From positions 806,001 to 870,000 of the forward strand of contig JAMYHL010000010.1 of the NCBI GenBank assembly GCA_025531455.1: 64,000 bases of DNA, read 5' to 3'. Source of the stretch: Apiotrichum sp. Y4204. Taxonomy: Eukaryota; Basidiomycota; Tremellomycetes; Trichosporonales; Trichosporonaceae. Under the pieces are notes generated by a model that saw nothing but the letters and a program-made list of their open reading frames with translations, was not told where the DNA came from and made no database searches. This document shows, piece by piece, positions 12,240 through 23,769 of the stretch. Position 1 is the stretch's first letter. Each line of letters begins with the position of its first letter. Made by a program: the position numbers and the translations under genes.

Positions 12240-14613
12240 ATGGCCTTCTTCTCGGGCGATACAGCCCTCGAGGCAAGTATACAGCATGTATGCTGGACGT
12301 GCTGACCCCAGGTTGGAACGGTATGGCATTGCACACAGACGGAACTGACCGCAGGCCCTCGCGCGTGCGGATCTCAACGACCCGCAGTCGTTCACAGAAT
12401 GTGTTAATATCGTCAAGACGTACACTAGGGCTAAGATGGTCAAGTACAAGAGCCTTGCGCCCGCTCTGCCTGGTGGAAAAGTAAGTTGATGGAGTGGATG
12501 GTGGGCTCTGGGCGATGCTCGATGCCCGAGGACCTGCGAGGTCTCTTTTTTTCGGGTCGCGTGCCGTGTGCGATACGATCTCATGTTCCGAGTACGGGCG
12601 GACGATATTGAATCCCGCATCCTCTCGGATCGCATCCAGAACGCTCCGCCCAGGGTCGTTGTATCGCTGTGGCGGCCGCGCTGCGGCAGGTCTTGGCGTT
12701 CGACGGATACAGACACGAGACACGTTCATGACAACCATGCCAGTCACAGACGGAAAACAGACACGGGCTGACAGTTCCAGCTCGAGGCGCTCGAAAAGAA
12801 GGTGCGTGCACGCCGACCCCGATACCGGTGGCGTCCGTGGCTGACGCTCATCGCCCTACTTATCGTGCTCTTTCCTGAACGTACCCTACTCACCTTGCGG
12901 AATGTTATTGTCCGGCCGACATATCCAAATTGCTCTTGCATCCACTCCACAAATATCCCAACCGCCTGACCATTAACCTCGTGCGAATCTCCACTCCTTC
13001 CCACGCCGCCCACGACCTTCTGCAAACAGTATGCGCATCTCGGATTCCAGGACGTCTTCTACGTGACGCGGCTGGAGCTCAAGCTCCCCGCCTCGTCCGT
13101 GCCGCTCCCGCGGCCAACGCCACCCGTGCTTCGTCGCCTCGAGGCAGCCGGCTACCCTCTCCCGTCCACGTTCTTCGGCGGCCCACCATCCTCCAGTCCT
13201 GACAGCTACGATCCGCCTTCGCCTACCATCGCGCGCTCGATCAGCGGGCGGTCGCGCAAGAGCTCGTGGATATCAGAGGACGAGTTCCGTGCGGGTATGC
13301 CGCTCACGCGCGAGACGTACGGCTTTGCCAACCGCGTGCGCAAAGCCGAGAAGGAGGTGGAAGGTATCCTCGCCGCTGCGGCGGCAGCGAACGCCAACTA
13401 CGCCGCAATGTCACCACCGAGCTCGACGCAGCTGTCTCCAGCCAGACCATCATCCATCCCGCCAGTCCCGCCTCTTCCGCCGCTGCCACCGCCACCGAAG
13501 CGTGCTCCCGCCAACCCGATATATCTCGACCGAGGGTTCAACAATGACCTCAAACCGCCTCCCCCATGCGGCTGTCTCGACCACCCCAGCTCGCCGAGTC
13601 CGAGTCACAAGTCTGCCCTCTCTCTTGATTCCAAGTACTCGTACGTCTCGAAGTTGTCCGCAGACACCAAGGAGGCAATACGGCCCGACAGCCCGACAAT
13701 TCCAGTCAGCCCGGGGATTTCCCTCAAGAGCATCAGTGAGGAGCCGTCGGGAGCGAGCAATCGGGACACGGTCGACATCCGCGCGTTGTTCGACGCGCTT
13801 CCGCCCGAAGCAAAGGCAATGGCGGTGGAACGTCTCGAGGCGAAGCGGCGGGCCGAGGAGCAGGAACGGGCAACCCTGGCGGCGGAGAAGGAAGCGCGGG
13901 AGCGCGCGCGCGTGGCATCATGGGAACGCGCCAAGGCTAGGGAACGACTGCACAAGGCACAGCGGCACTCGCGTCTCGAGCTCGAGTCGCACGTCGAGGC
14001 TCTGGAAAGGCAGAAAGCTCAGCTCCTTGCGACGCAGCATCTCACGGCCGAGCCAGAGGGGCTTCCGGGTCTCCAAGGGCTTGTAGATGCGCTCCCGACG
14101 CCGCCACCGCGTGTGGACGAGGATGCACGGCGCATGATCGAAGCGCGTATCGCGGCATTGCAATCGGCACTGAACGCGATGGGAGTGGAACCTGGCTCAC
14201 CGCCACTCCCCGCGACACCGATGTCGGCCGCCTCTACCTCCCGCTCGCCCCTCACCCCGCCGATGCGGTTCAGCAACTCGACGATATCCACCAGCATCAC
14301 GAGCTCCCCCCTCCCGTCCCCGATCATCACCCCGCACAGCCCCTTTGCGACGCGGTATTCAAAACCGGCACAACCCCTGCACGGCTTCGACCTCGACGAG
14401 CACATCGACGCGCTCTGCCGCGCGGCAGAGGCGTCGCAGCATACCCAGCGCGAGGAATCCCGCGCCGCTCAGCAGTCCCGCCCCGTCGCACCCCTCACTC
14501 CTGCCGGAATCGCGGCCCAGCTCGGGGAGAATCGACGGAGTCCGCCGCCGAGCTACACGCTTGTAGAGGCCGGGCGGTCGTTCTCGGTTGAAACGCAGAC
14601 ACATCGGCGGTGA
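12240..14613 (+). CDS. Uncharacterised proline-rich coiled-coil protein
   Basis: Not recognised. Four exons (12240-12272, 12355-12480, 12781-12801, 13030-14613) splice in frame to 587 residues. The first intron needs a GC donor (gcaagt) paired with acceptor accgcag; the others are GT-AG. The N-terminal 75 residues look like a small helical domain (TALEALARADLNDPQSFTE, YTRAKMVKYKSLAPALP, LEALEKKYAHLGFQDVFYVT) that might bind a partner or membrane. The rest is disordered: Pro/Ser-rich stretches with poly-Pro near residues 200-215, a charged helical segment at about 310-385 rich in Ala, Glu and Arg, then Ser/Thr/Pro-rich sequence to the end. No catalytic motif, signal peptide or membrane segment was seen. 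A cytoskeletal or signalling scaffold would fit, but this is speculation. Confidence 0.7.
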
Positions 14614-14787
14614 AGGAAAGACAGTAATGAAAGAAAGGAGATGGTTTGTTACGACTGTGTATATAGTGATAGGTTGGTATGTGTACTATAGTTCCCGGGT
14701 TTCTCAGCGTAATGACAAGACAAACTGCAAATCCCAATCTCGATCCCAATGAAGTTGTTAAACATGGCATATTCAGATACAATCAAT

Positions 14788-16686
14788 CTACACGGCAATC
14801 GCCTTTGCGAGCTTCTCACAACGGTCCCAGCGGTCGTCGGCGACGACGTCGATCTTCCCCGCGCGAACCTCGCGCATCCTCTTTCCGTCGGCGTTCGTCT
14901 CGCCCGCGTACCATTGCTTGGCGGCGTCATCCTCGTCACCGTCGAGGAACGCCTGCAGGGGTTTGAGCCACGCGCGCGCCACCGTCTCGTCCTCGGGGGT
15001 AAGCCCATACCGGAGGGAGTACCACCACATGGGCTGGTCGTCGGCGTGGGTCACCCCGTTGGGCCACAGCGAGTCCTTGGCAATTGCCGGAGAAAGCCAT
15101 GCGCAGCGGTACCGGAGAAGGCGTTTCGGGTCGACGCCGCCAGCGAGGAGGCTGCGGGCCAAGTCCCGCGCGGTGATGTATACCTGTCCGTGGGCGACAA
15201 TTTCCCCAAACACCTCGCGCAGCTGGGCCGCCGGCGTCTCGTGGGATACCTCAAATGCGGCCAGCAGCTTGTTCACCTGCTCCTCGCGGTAGTAGTTTAG
15301 CAGCTGGGTGCGCAGGTCCGCGAGCGACTTGGGCGGGTTCGTCGCGCCGTACATGAGCTCTTCCTGGGTGACCTCGCCGATGATGAGGGACATGCCGCGC
15401 GCCGAGAAGGCCTTTGCGAGTACGCCAGACTCGATGTCCTCGTACATCTTGCTGCTGATGAACGCGTCGTCCGAGACGGCGCGGAAGGTGTGGATCTTGC
15501 TGCCTGTCAGAGAAAGTTATTCAAATAGTGGCTCACAGCTTCATGATCTTGGACCGCAGCTCCTCGGTGGGGACCGCGCGCAGGCGGCGCATCTTCTCCT
15601 CCCCACTGAGGTCGAGCGGGATGCCGCATGCCTCGAGCACGCCGTCGAACGCCGCCTGGCTCTCCTCGACGGTCTTGGGCTGTGCGGGCAGCGCGTTCGA
15701 CCACATCATTGCGCGCTTGATCAATGGCTTGACACCCTGCGTGAGCAGCTCGTATGCGAGCTGCACCTCCACAGAGTACGAGCCGGCGGAGAGACCGCCG
15801 ATCGTAATGTTGTCGTTGTTCCCGCCGAAGATGGACGCGTTCTGCGCGGCCCACTCGATCGCGAGGCGTTGGCTGCCGTTAGCACCAATGAGATTGGTCA
15901 GATGACTCGGCTCAACTCACTCCCAGAGACCAAAGTTGCCCGCGGTGCCGTCCTCGTTCTCCGCCTGCAGCTCCTTGCTGGCCAAGAAGCCAAACAGGGA
16001 GAGACGGTACGCGGGCTGGATGACCACACAGTTGAGCACGCCGTCCAGCAGGTCCGTCGGATTCGACTTGTCCCACATGCCCGGGTTGCCGATCTGCAGC
16101 CACCCGCCGTGAATGAAGATGAAGACGGGCCAGCCGCCTGGCGGCGGCGTTCCCGCCGGCGTCCAGATGTTGCACGTCAGCGCGTCCTCGGACATCGGGA
16201 TGCCGGCCGGCGGGTCAAAGTTGACCTTTTCGCCCTTGTCACTGGAGGTTAGCTTTAAGCCACAGAGGAGCGGTTTAGGCAGGTTTCCTGATGGTAGGTT
16301 TCCTGATACAGCTCTGCCCGCTGCAACTCACTTGGTGATCTCGTACGACGGCTGGGCAGTCACGTTCCCAAACTCCTCGCCGGCAATGTTGCTCCAGTCA
16401 AAGTTGTCCGGCAGGGGCAGGGGCTTGCGCCAGCGCAGGTCGCCGACTGGCGGCTGCGCGAACGGCACGCCACAGAAACGGCGGCACTTGACATGCCCGT
16501 CGGCCGCGACAATGTTCACGCCGCGCAGCGTGCCGTGCGGGCCGGCCTGGATCGTGATGGGTTGGTCTGGGGTTAGGCTACGCGACGCGGTGGCCGGTCG
16601 ACGGCGGAACAAGCCTTCGATACTCACGAGTCTCGCCAAGAGAGGTGGTCTGCGGTCAGCTTTCGTAGACATGTGCGCCCTACCAT
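14788..16686 (-). CDS. Type-B carboxylesterase/lipase (alpha/beta hydrolase)
   Basis: Hydrolyses carboxylic esters; substrate unknown. Preferred model, six exons: 16684-16686 (ATG only), 16628-16649, 16332-16566, 15921-16241, 15537-15872, 14788-15499, giving 542 residues with every phase matched. Type-B blocks are present: FCGVPFAQPPVGDLRWRKP, the EDALTCNIWTP block, the oxyanion-hole FIFIHGG, the nucleophile elbow GLSAGSYS (Ser about 222) and a C-terminal GVTHADD that supplies the likely catalytic His. The acidic member may be in IIGEVTQEELMYG. No signal peptide is evident, so it is probably intracellular, unlike most secreted fungal lipases of this family. An alternative start inside an unspliced frame at 16672 or 16726 would give a longer, non-homologous N-terminus. 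It is convergent with the upstream coiled-coil gene, 174 bp away. Confidence 0.85.
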
Positions 16687-18107
16687 TGTGGATCGATGTG
16701 GGTTGCGGCTGGAAGAGACTGCCCACCAGGGCTTATATGTATCTACCGCTCCTAGTCGTTTCCCAGTCTCACGATCCATCCCATCGGCAGTCGGCTACAG
16801 CTCTTGCGCTCATCTTCGCGCTCCCTCTTGCTAGCAGCTCTTGGGGCACCAGGGGCGGGTCTCGAACCGCCGGCAACCGGCGGCTATATCCGACTCGGCA
16901 ACTAACGCCAGCAGCAGCGCATCTAATGCTGTGATTACCGCCCACCCAACACGGCTATTTCATCTGGATAAGCAGCCTATTAGGTACCATTGTAGGGGAG
17001 ATTACAATCTTGATTTACCCATTACCCATCGCCTATCTATCAAATGACACGACGGACAAATCTCCGGGTTATTCGCCCGCACGGGCCCCCACAGCACTCA
17101 CGTGATGGCGAAGAGATTGGGACCCCGCAATGTCCATTTCCACCTGTTGTCACTGCATGATAGCCAAGGTTCCAACGATCCAACGATTTCAACCCAAAAG
17201 GCTGCAGGGCGGTGTGGGCTGCGCCGCTGCCGATCACCGCTGCGGTGTCTGTGCAAGGGGATCAGCGGCAATGCGGATCAAGGAGATGGGTAGATCGCCA
17301 GATCAGCGCTTGCCGTACGTATCGAGTTGTGTTGGATGACTGGTTCAATTACGTAAGTTTATATTTCTAGGATAAGATGCTGATCTGCTGAGTCACTCGA
17401 AATAGATTAGGACTGTTTCGTATTGTGTCAAGTCAAACTACACCACAGCGCACTCGAATGTGCTAGCAACCCAAGTGGTATGGCTTCGCTTTCAATCGTG
17501 TATTAGGTGTTTTAGTCATCTCTTGTTGTTAGTCACCAAGACCAATCCTAATCAGCTACAATGTTAATAAGGGGGTGCGTTGCTTCCTAGTGCGAGGGAA
17601 GGTAGAGGAATTGGTAGCACGCAATCTCCAGTCACCCATACCACCGTCATAATCTCCATTCTCCGACCGTTTTCGCGCCACCCACCCAGACCGAACAAAC
17701 TCGACTGACTTCGCTCGCACCCTCCTTTTGGATGCTGCGGCGGCGGGGCTGCTGCGCTGCGCTTATCCGATCAAAAGAGTCAGACACAAAGAGTACACAT
17801 TCCATTCCATTCCTCATCACTCCAACACACCTTTCCAACACCGACTCAAAACACATCAAAGGTCGCGCGAGTAGCAAGCATTGTTGCATTCCTCCCCTTC
17901 TCTCTTTCTCACTCTCTCTCAACTTCATCTTGCACTCGCCTTGCCACCCACCCTCTAGAGCTCTAGACCGCTCTCCAGGCGCCCAACATCCCTCACAACC
18001 ACCGGTTGACCCCGATTACCAACCCTTCTTTCGGTGTATTTAAAGCAACACCACTGGAGAACAACCACCTCAGATCTCTTCACTCAACTTGACACATTTG
18101 TGCCACC
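16687..18107. other. Intergenic divergent region with an A+T-richer island
   Basis: 1.4 kb between the esterase and the RING gene. About 17330-17580 is visibly richer in A+T than its surroundings and holds a perfect AP-1/Gcn4-type heptamer TGAGTCA at 17389-17395. The last 250 bp before the RING gene are pyrimidine-rich, as in strong fungal promoters. No gene was recognised. Confidence 0.45.
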
Positions 18108-20587
18108 ATGTCCTCGCCAAACGAGAACGCGGGTCCTCCACCCGATAACCCTCCCGATACCCCTCAACCCCCGGGGGAGCAGCCCACCCCCGTTTCAACA
18201 CAGGACGCACAGGATGCTCCGGCCGTTCCCCAGACTCCTTCCTCCGCCACCCAGGACCAACCGTCCAACGCAACGCAACCCCAAACCGGAAGCCAAAGTC
18301 AAGGCCAAGGGCAGGCGCGCAACCCTCGCCCTCTCTCGTCTCTCTCCCTATTCCTTCCCCTTCGACAGGAGAACGGAAATAACAATGCAGAAGACGGGCG
18401 CATGGGCTGGACCTGGACTTTTGAGGTCTTTCCAAACGACGGCGGTGATGAGATCGGTCCGCTTGGTGGCGACGGCACACCTGTGACCGGAGAAGCGGCC
18501 TCAGAAGCAACCCCTGCAGGCCCGCCCAACCCTTCGGAGACGCCCGCAAATCCGGCTGCCAACGCGGCTGAAGGCCCAGCCCCGGCCCCGGCCGCGACCC
18601 CCACGCCTGCTGGCGGCCCGGAAGGCGGCGATGCGCCTCGTCCCACTGGCAACGTCGAACGTTCGTGGCTCTTTATTTTTGGCCCGGACGGAGCGCCAAT
18701 CGGCGGCGGAGGTGCCGGCGGACCTCAAATGCGTCGAGGTGAGGGCGGCGGTGCTGCGCCCGCCGGGAATCCGGGTGCCAACTTCTGGTTCCCATTCGGC
18801 CTCCCATTCAACTTCACTGGTCCGCCTGCCCCGGATCCCGCCAAAGCGGCCGAATTGCTTGCCTCATTGCCTACCATCGGACGCGCTCTTCTTCGCCGAG
18901 TGGACAAGGTTATAGTTGCTGAGGACGCTGCTGGCGGCAAAATGGACGACGAGCGGGGTTGGCGCTGTGGCATCTGTCTCGACGGACTCGATGTCGACGC
19001 CGACAGTCCTCCATCCGCGCACCCGGTAAAGGGCCTTCCCTGCAACCATCTCTTCCACGAGGAGTGCCTCGAGCCATGGTTCACTTCTCATCACACCTGG
19101 TAGGTTGACTCTGCTTGATTGTCTTGTTGCCAGCTGACCGTGACAGCCCCACCTGTCGCTTGGACCTTGATCCCCTTCGGACGCTTCGCGGACCACGGGA
19201 AACTCGTGGCAATCCCCTGCGCCCTGCGGCCACCGGATCTGGGCGTGCGACGCCCCGCAACGCTCCCCATCCATACGCTCGCGATCGTGAGGCCGCGGCT
19301 CGGTCACGTTCTCGTCCCCAGACGCCGGCTAACCCTCTAGAGGCAAACCCCGCTGTTGCTCCTGCAGATGGAGAGAACCAGCCGCAAACCACTCAAACCC
19401 AGACCCAGACCCAGAATCAAACCGAGAACCAGTCGCAATCTCAGAACGAGTCGCAGACTGCCACTCCTGCTGCCACAGCTCCCGCTGGCGCACCACCGCC
19501 CGGTGCACCTCCTTTTACCGGCCTAGGTCTCAGTGAGATTTTGTCCCACCTCGTCGCGCAAGCCACTTCCGCGGCCTTTGGTGAACTTGCGCCGGGCTCA
19601 ATGTTCAACAATCCCATGACGGCATCCCCTACGCCAATGGATCGCGCAACTGCCACTCCCGGGAACGTCCCCGTGCGCGAGGAACCGGCGTCACCGACTC
19701 GCGCTGCCGCCACGGCTGCTGGAGCACCGGCAGGTGGCTCCACAGGACCAACGGAGGCAGAGCCAGCAGATCGTCCAGCTGAAAACGCCGAGAACGCTGC
19801 TGATGGACCGGGACTGCTACGTCCGACTCCAGCTCGCCGACCTCATATCCACTTCCTGAACCACCTGTTCCCTCCCTCTCAAGGAACACCCCCTACAGGG
19901 ACGCCCGCTACTGCCACGGATGCACCAACTCCTGCGACGGATGACGCTGCGCCCACACCCGCAAATCCGACCAATGCTGCTCCCACGCCAGGTCCCGCGA
20001 ACGGAGCTGGGGATGGAGCGCCTGGAGGTGCTGGAGCCCCTGGTCGTCCCCCGCGCAACATGCCGCCCCTCGACTTCCTAATCTTTGCCCCATTCGGCAT
20101 GGGACGCGGTCCGGAACAAGACGCACCAGCTGAACCGCCTCGGGAGAATGAATCCCCGTCGCAACCATTCGTGCCGCAGTCCCTCGGCTCATGGACGGAA
20201 CAACGGGAGAAGACTCTTGGTTGGCGTTGCGATGCTGTCGAGTGTCTTGTTGCGTCCCCTGTGCCTGATGAGACTAGCGAGGAGATGGACGTGGATGATG
20301 ACGAGCCCCTCTCCGCCAGCGACAAAGAGATGCTCTCAATCTACACCCCTCTTCAGCCTCCATTTGCCACCGCGGACGTAGCCAACAACACTTCCGACTT
20401 TGTGCTCGTCGCATGTCCCCACCGCTGGCACCGCACGTGTCTGGAGACCGCCGAGCGGTCTGCTGGCCACCGTGCCCTGCCCGACGAGAGCGGGCGCGAG
20501 TGGGTGCGCTGCCAGAAATGTCGCAAGGAAGGCTGGGTGACACCCCGGTCTGAAGACGCGAGAGCCGTTTCACCTGTCGGCGCGTAA
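18108..20587 (+). CDS. Large disordered RING-H2 protein, probable E3 ubiquitin ligase (San1-like)
   Basis: Two exons, 18108-19099 and 19147-20587, give 810 residues. The 47-nt intron splits the RING after Thr330, inside the seventh zinc-ligand codon. The RING-H2 is complete: C287-x2-C, then C-x-H-x2-H-x2-C (CNHLFHEEC) and CPTC at 331-334. It should bind an E2 enzyme and promote ubiquitin transfer. The RING is flanked by long low-complexity sequence rich in Pro, Ala, Gly, Asn, Gln and Thr, including a Q/T/N run TQTQTQTQNQTENQSQSQNE. This layout resembles nuclear quality-control ligase San1, but orthology is inferred from architecture only. Near the C-terminus a second set, C692-x4-C697, C754-P-H756-x2-H759-x2-C762 and C786-x2-C789, looks like a degenerate second RING. 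No membrane segment was seen. Confidence 0.85.
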
Positions 20588-21309
20588 TCAGATTATGTCG
20601 GCGCAAAATCAGAAGTAACCCAGCATTGCAGTCTTGCCTTTGTCTCTACGTCCAGACTCGACACCATACCATTCCCCATCACCAATTACGCATTCCCATT
20701 CACTCGCATCGCTCATGCTTGTACGACCCGCCACGTCCATGTGCATATCACCTCAACCTCACTGCAAAGCTCAGCTCCCTGCACACTTGTACAAACACCC
20801 ACCTCCACCGCACTCTAGACGGACAGAGTAATAGATTGCAGGCATTCCATAAATAGCATGTGAACCTCTGTGTCGCTGAACGCTAGTTGTTGACTGAAGC
20901 TGGAACGCACTGCGAGGCCAGGTTCACAAACATACCGTACAGGTTCCGTACGCGAAGCTGCGGTAAATGGGTGCAGCACATGGAATAGAGCTGACAGGTA
21001 TCATGCGGTGGCCGAATATCTTCTTTCGGTGGCCGAGACATAGAAAAGCTGGAGCGCGCTGCGAGGCCAGGTTCGCAAACATACCGTACGCGAAGCTGCG
21101 GTGAATGGGTGCAGCACATGAAATAGGCGGTGGCCGAATATCTTCGGTGGCCGAGGCATAGAACCAGAGAGACAGTCATCCACCTCCACCTTCAGCATCG
21201 GCCTCCACCACGGATGTCGGACATGGGCGCGATGGACAATGTATAAAGTCAACAGTACGGCACGCTTTCCACCAACACGGCTTGTCCCCCATCTCTGCTG
21301 AACTACACG
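20588..21309. other. Intergenic region containing a tandem duplication
   Basis: 722 bp between the RING gene and the aldo/keto reductase. Its right half carries an imperfect tandem duplication (separate entry); the rest shows no gene. Confidence 0.5.
20898..21163. repeat. Imperfect tandem duplication, unit about 120-146 bp
   Basis: Copy 1 (20898-21043) and copy 2 (21047-21163) share long identical blocks, such as tgcgaggccaggttc, aaacataccgtac, cgaagctgcggt, atgggtgcagcacatg and ggtggccgaatatctt. Copy 2 lacks short segments present in copy 1. The repeat sits 150-410 bp before the aldo/keto reductase start codon and has no coding potential. Confidence 0.85.
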
Positions 21310-22436
21310 ATGCCCATCCCTACAGTCAAGCTGGCCGGCAAGGACGTCGGCAAGGTCGGGTACGTGTCTCTTTTCAAACGGGACTAACTCCAGCCTTGGC
21401 CTGATGCAGCTGACATGGACGCCGACCCCGCCTCCGGAGTCCCAGGCCTTTGAGGCCATGAAGGCGGCCGCCGACGCGGGGGCGACGACATGGTCAACCG
21501 CGACATTCTATGGTGGCCCCGGGAATGAGTTTGACAACCTTGCGCTTATCGGGCGCTTCTTTGAGCAGTACCCAGAGTACAGGACCAAAGTGCAGCTCGT
21601 GGTCAAGGGCGGGGTCGGACCAGGACTGAAGCCTACAAACGAGTGAGTGGGAGAGCGAGTGGAGTGGCAAGAGTGTACTGTACCCTGCGAGTCTTACACC
21701 AGCATCGACGTGAACCGCGCACTTCTGAAGGAGACGCACAAGCTCGTCGGCCCAATCGACGTGTACCTCCCAGCGCGCCTCCTTCCGGGCGTAGACCCCG
21801 TGGAATACATGGCGCCGTTCGAGGAGTTGCGCAAAGAAGGCCTCTTCGACGCGCTCGGCGCGTCCGAAGTCTCTGCGTCGACACTACGCGCTCTCTCTGC
21901 AGTATACAAGATTGCTGTGGTGGAGATCGAGGTGTCGCTGTGGAGCTGGGCCCGCGACATCCAGGACGTCGTCGCATGGTCCACGGAAACCCAGACGCCA
22001 GTGTACGCGTACTCGCCCCTCGGCCGCGGCTTCCTCACGCGCACATGGGCAACTCCCGAGGACGTGACCCCCGGCTCGTTCCAGAGCCACTCGCCGCGCT
22101 TCCAGGGCGACGCGTTCTACCACAACCTCCGCCTGGTGGATAAGCTCGACGAGATTGCGGGCAGGAGGGGGCTCACTACCGCTCAGCTTGCCATCGCGTG
22201 GGTGTGTGCCCTCGGACCGTATGTGAGTGTAGAAAAGGTTGAGCTGGGGTTTTCGTTGACACCAGACTATCCCCATCCCCGGCTCGTCCAACCCCACGCG
22301 CGCGGTGCAGAACACCGAGGCGGCCAATATCGCGCTTGCGCCAGAGGAGATTGGGGCTATCAACGAGACCCTTGCCGGGTTCGACCTCCAGGGCGGACGG
22401 TATCCTGCTGACCACTCGGCAAACCTCATGCTCTAG
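21310..22436 (+). CDS. Aldo/keto reductase, pyridoxal reductase-like
   Basis: Predicted NADPH-dependent reduction of an aldehyde, best fit pyridoxal to pyridoxine. Exons 21310-21359, 21394-21642, 21703-22222 and 22266-22436 give 329 residues; introns are 34, 60 and 43 nt. AKR features include GLGLMQLTW near the start, the STATFYGGPGNEF segment with the catalytic Tyr, QLVVKGGVG with the catalytic Lys, VYAYSPLGRGFLTR, and the cofactor-binding TIPIPGSSNPTRAVQNTEAA. The usual catalytic Asp and His positions look replaced (Ser in STATFY, Ala-Arg in YLPARLLPGVDP). This pattern is shared with the fungal pyridoxal reductase group (AKR8) rather than typical aldose reductases. Other aldehyde substrates remain possible. 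Confidence 0.85.
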
Positions 22437-22930
22437 TAGAAACGCTCTGAGTAGAATCAATGTAGAACCTATGAAGTAGAGTATGAGATGAGCTTGTTCT
22501 CGTCACGCGATGTGCTGGAGCAATACTCGTGCGGTTGCGGCCTCATCCCGCTGATGGCGCACAGCTAGCACACGGTGACTAACCATCGACTGCGACATCC
22601 GATCCGACGGCGCATGATCGCACTCAAAACAGGTCAGAATGACACCCATTGAGGAACTACGGCCCGCAGGCGCTGTCTCCTCCCGACCCACACTGACCCG
22701 CCTCCCATTCCAGTAGTCAGTAGCCCAGTCTCGACTGGTATGCATGTCATGAATAGTTTCCGCAATACAAAGCCCCCCGGGCCGATGATGATGGTGGTCC
22801 TGAAACACGGGCCGCTGGTGGCCTAGCAGCGCGTGGTGACGCATACGGTGCGAACGATGCACGGTACACACGCGACCCCGGGCCGCCTGTTCCAACACAG
22901 GTCCAGCGCCGCCACCCCTCCCCACCCCGC
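22437..22930. other. Intergenic region between convergent genes
   Basis: 494 bp between the 3' ends of the aldo/keto reductase and the glycolipid transfer protein gene. Nothing recognisable. Confidence 0.5.
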
Positions 22931-23769
22931 TTAGATCTCGCCGTAGCCGTGCTCCTTGAAGACGCGGGTCTCGCGCTCGACAATGGCCTCGAGGGCGGAG
23001 AGCCACGCCTCGAGTTTCGGGAGCACCTCGGCCTGAGGCTCGCCGAGCTTCGGGTAGAACGTCTCGCGGTACGGGCAGGCCTTCATCGCGAGCTGGGGTT
23101 AGGTGACAGCTCAGTTGGGACTCAGAGAGCTGCTGCCGAGGACGTAGCACCTGTGCGACGCTCGATACGCCGCACACACAATGTCCACGCTCGAAAATGC
23201 TCCACACTCACCGAGAAGACAGGCCGGATCATGATCGAGTGGTACTTGCGCAGCGAGCCCTCGTACGCCTTGGTGAACGAGACGGAGAGCTGGTCCGACT
23301 TGTTGTCAAGGTTGTGGCGGAGGCCCATGGCAGTAAACTTGAGACCGCGGAGGAGCCACATGAGGCCCTCGGTCGCGACACGGTCCTTTGGCTTGGGGTT
23401 GTTGGCCTTTTCGTGCGCCATGAGCGACTCGAGCGTCGTCGCGTCGGCAGGGTGCGCGAGGTAGTATGTGCGGACTTTCTGAATGTCAGCTGACTTGGCT
23501 TTCTATGGGGGTTTACGTTGATGTTGCCCGTCAGGTCGCTCTGCACGACGCCAAACGCCGGGTTACCGAACAGGTCTGCTGTTAGCGCGCAAGGCAAGAG
23601 GACACGCACTGAAGATCTTGACAAGGCCCTCGGCGGCCTCGAGGAACGCGGCCGTGTCGACGCCATACTCTGTGACCGGCACGTCGACGAAGGACTGGTG
23701 TCAGAATGGGCAAAATCATTGGGCGGTACGTACCCGCTGGATAGTCTCAAAGAACTGGGGCTCGGCCAT
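22931..23769 (-). CDS. Glycolipid transfer protein (GLTP fold)
   Basis: Cytosolic carrier that moves glycosphingolipids between membranes or senses them. Five exons (23734-23769, 23610-23694, 23517-23575, 23212-23478, 22931-23092) splice in frame to 202 residues, close to the 209 of the human protein; introns are 39, 34, 38 and 119 nt. The recognition-centre residues of the family are visible: SDLTGNIN (the Asp and Asn that hold the sugar), a nearby Lys in NKVRTYY, the Trp of GLMWLLRGLKF and the His of YHSIMIRPVF. The N-terminal helix FVDVPVTEYGVDTAAFLEAA and the C-terminal helices are also as expected. Ligand specificity (glucosylceramide or ceramide-phosphate type) cannot be read directly, but retention of Asp, Asn, Trp and His supports glycolipid binding. 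Confidence 0.9.

Noticed and set aside
16858..16883. Box-B-like GGTTCGAGACC (minus strand) with a CCGCCGG-CAA-CCGGCGG hairpin, hinting at a tRNA
   Set aside because: No 5-bp T stem with a 7-nt loop, no acceptor partner and no good box A could be found. At best a tRNA relic.
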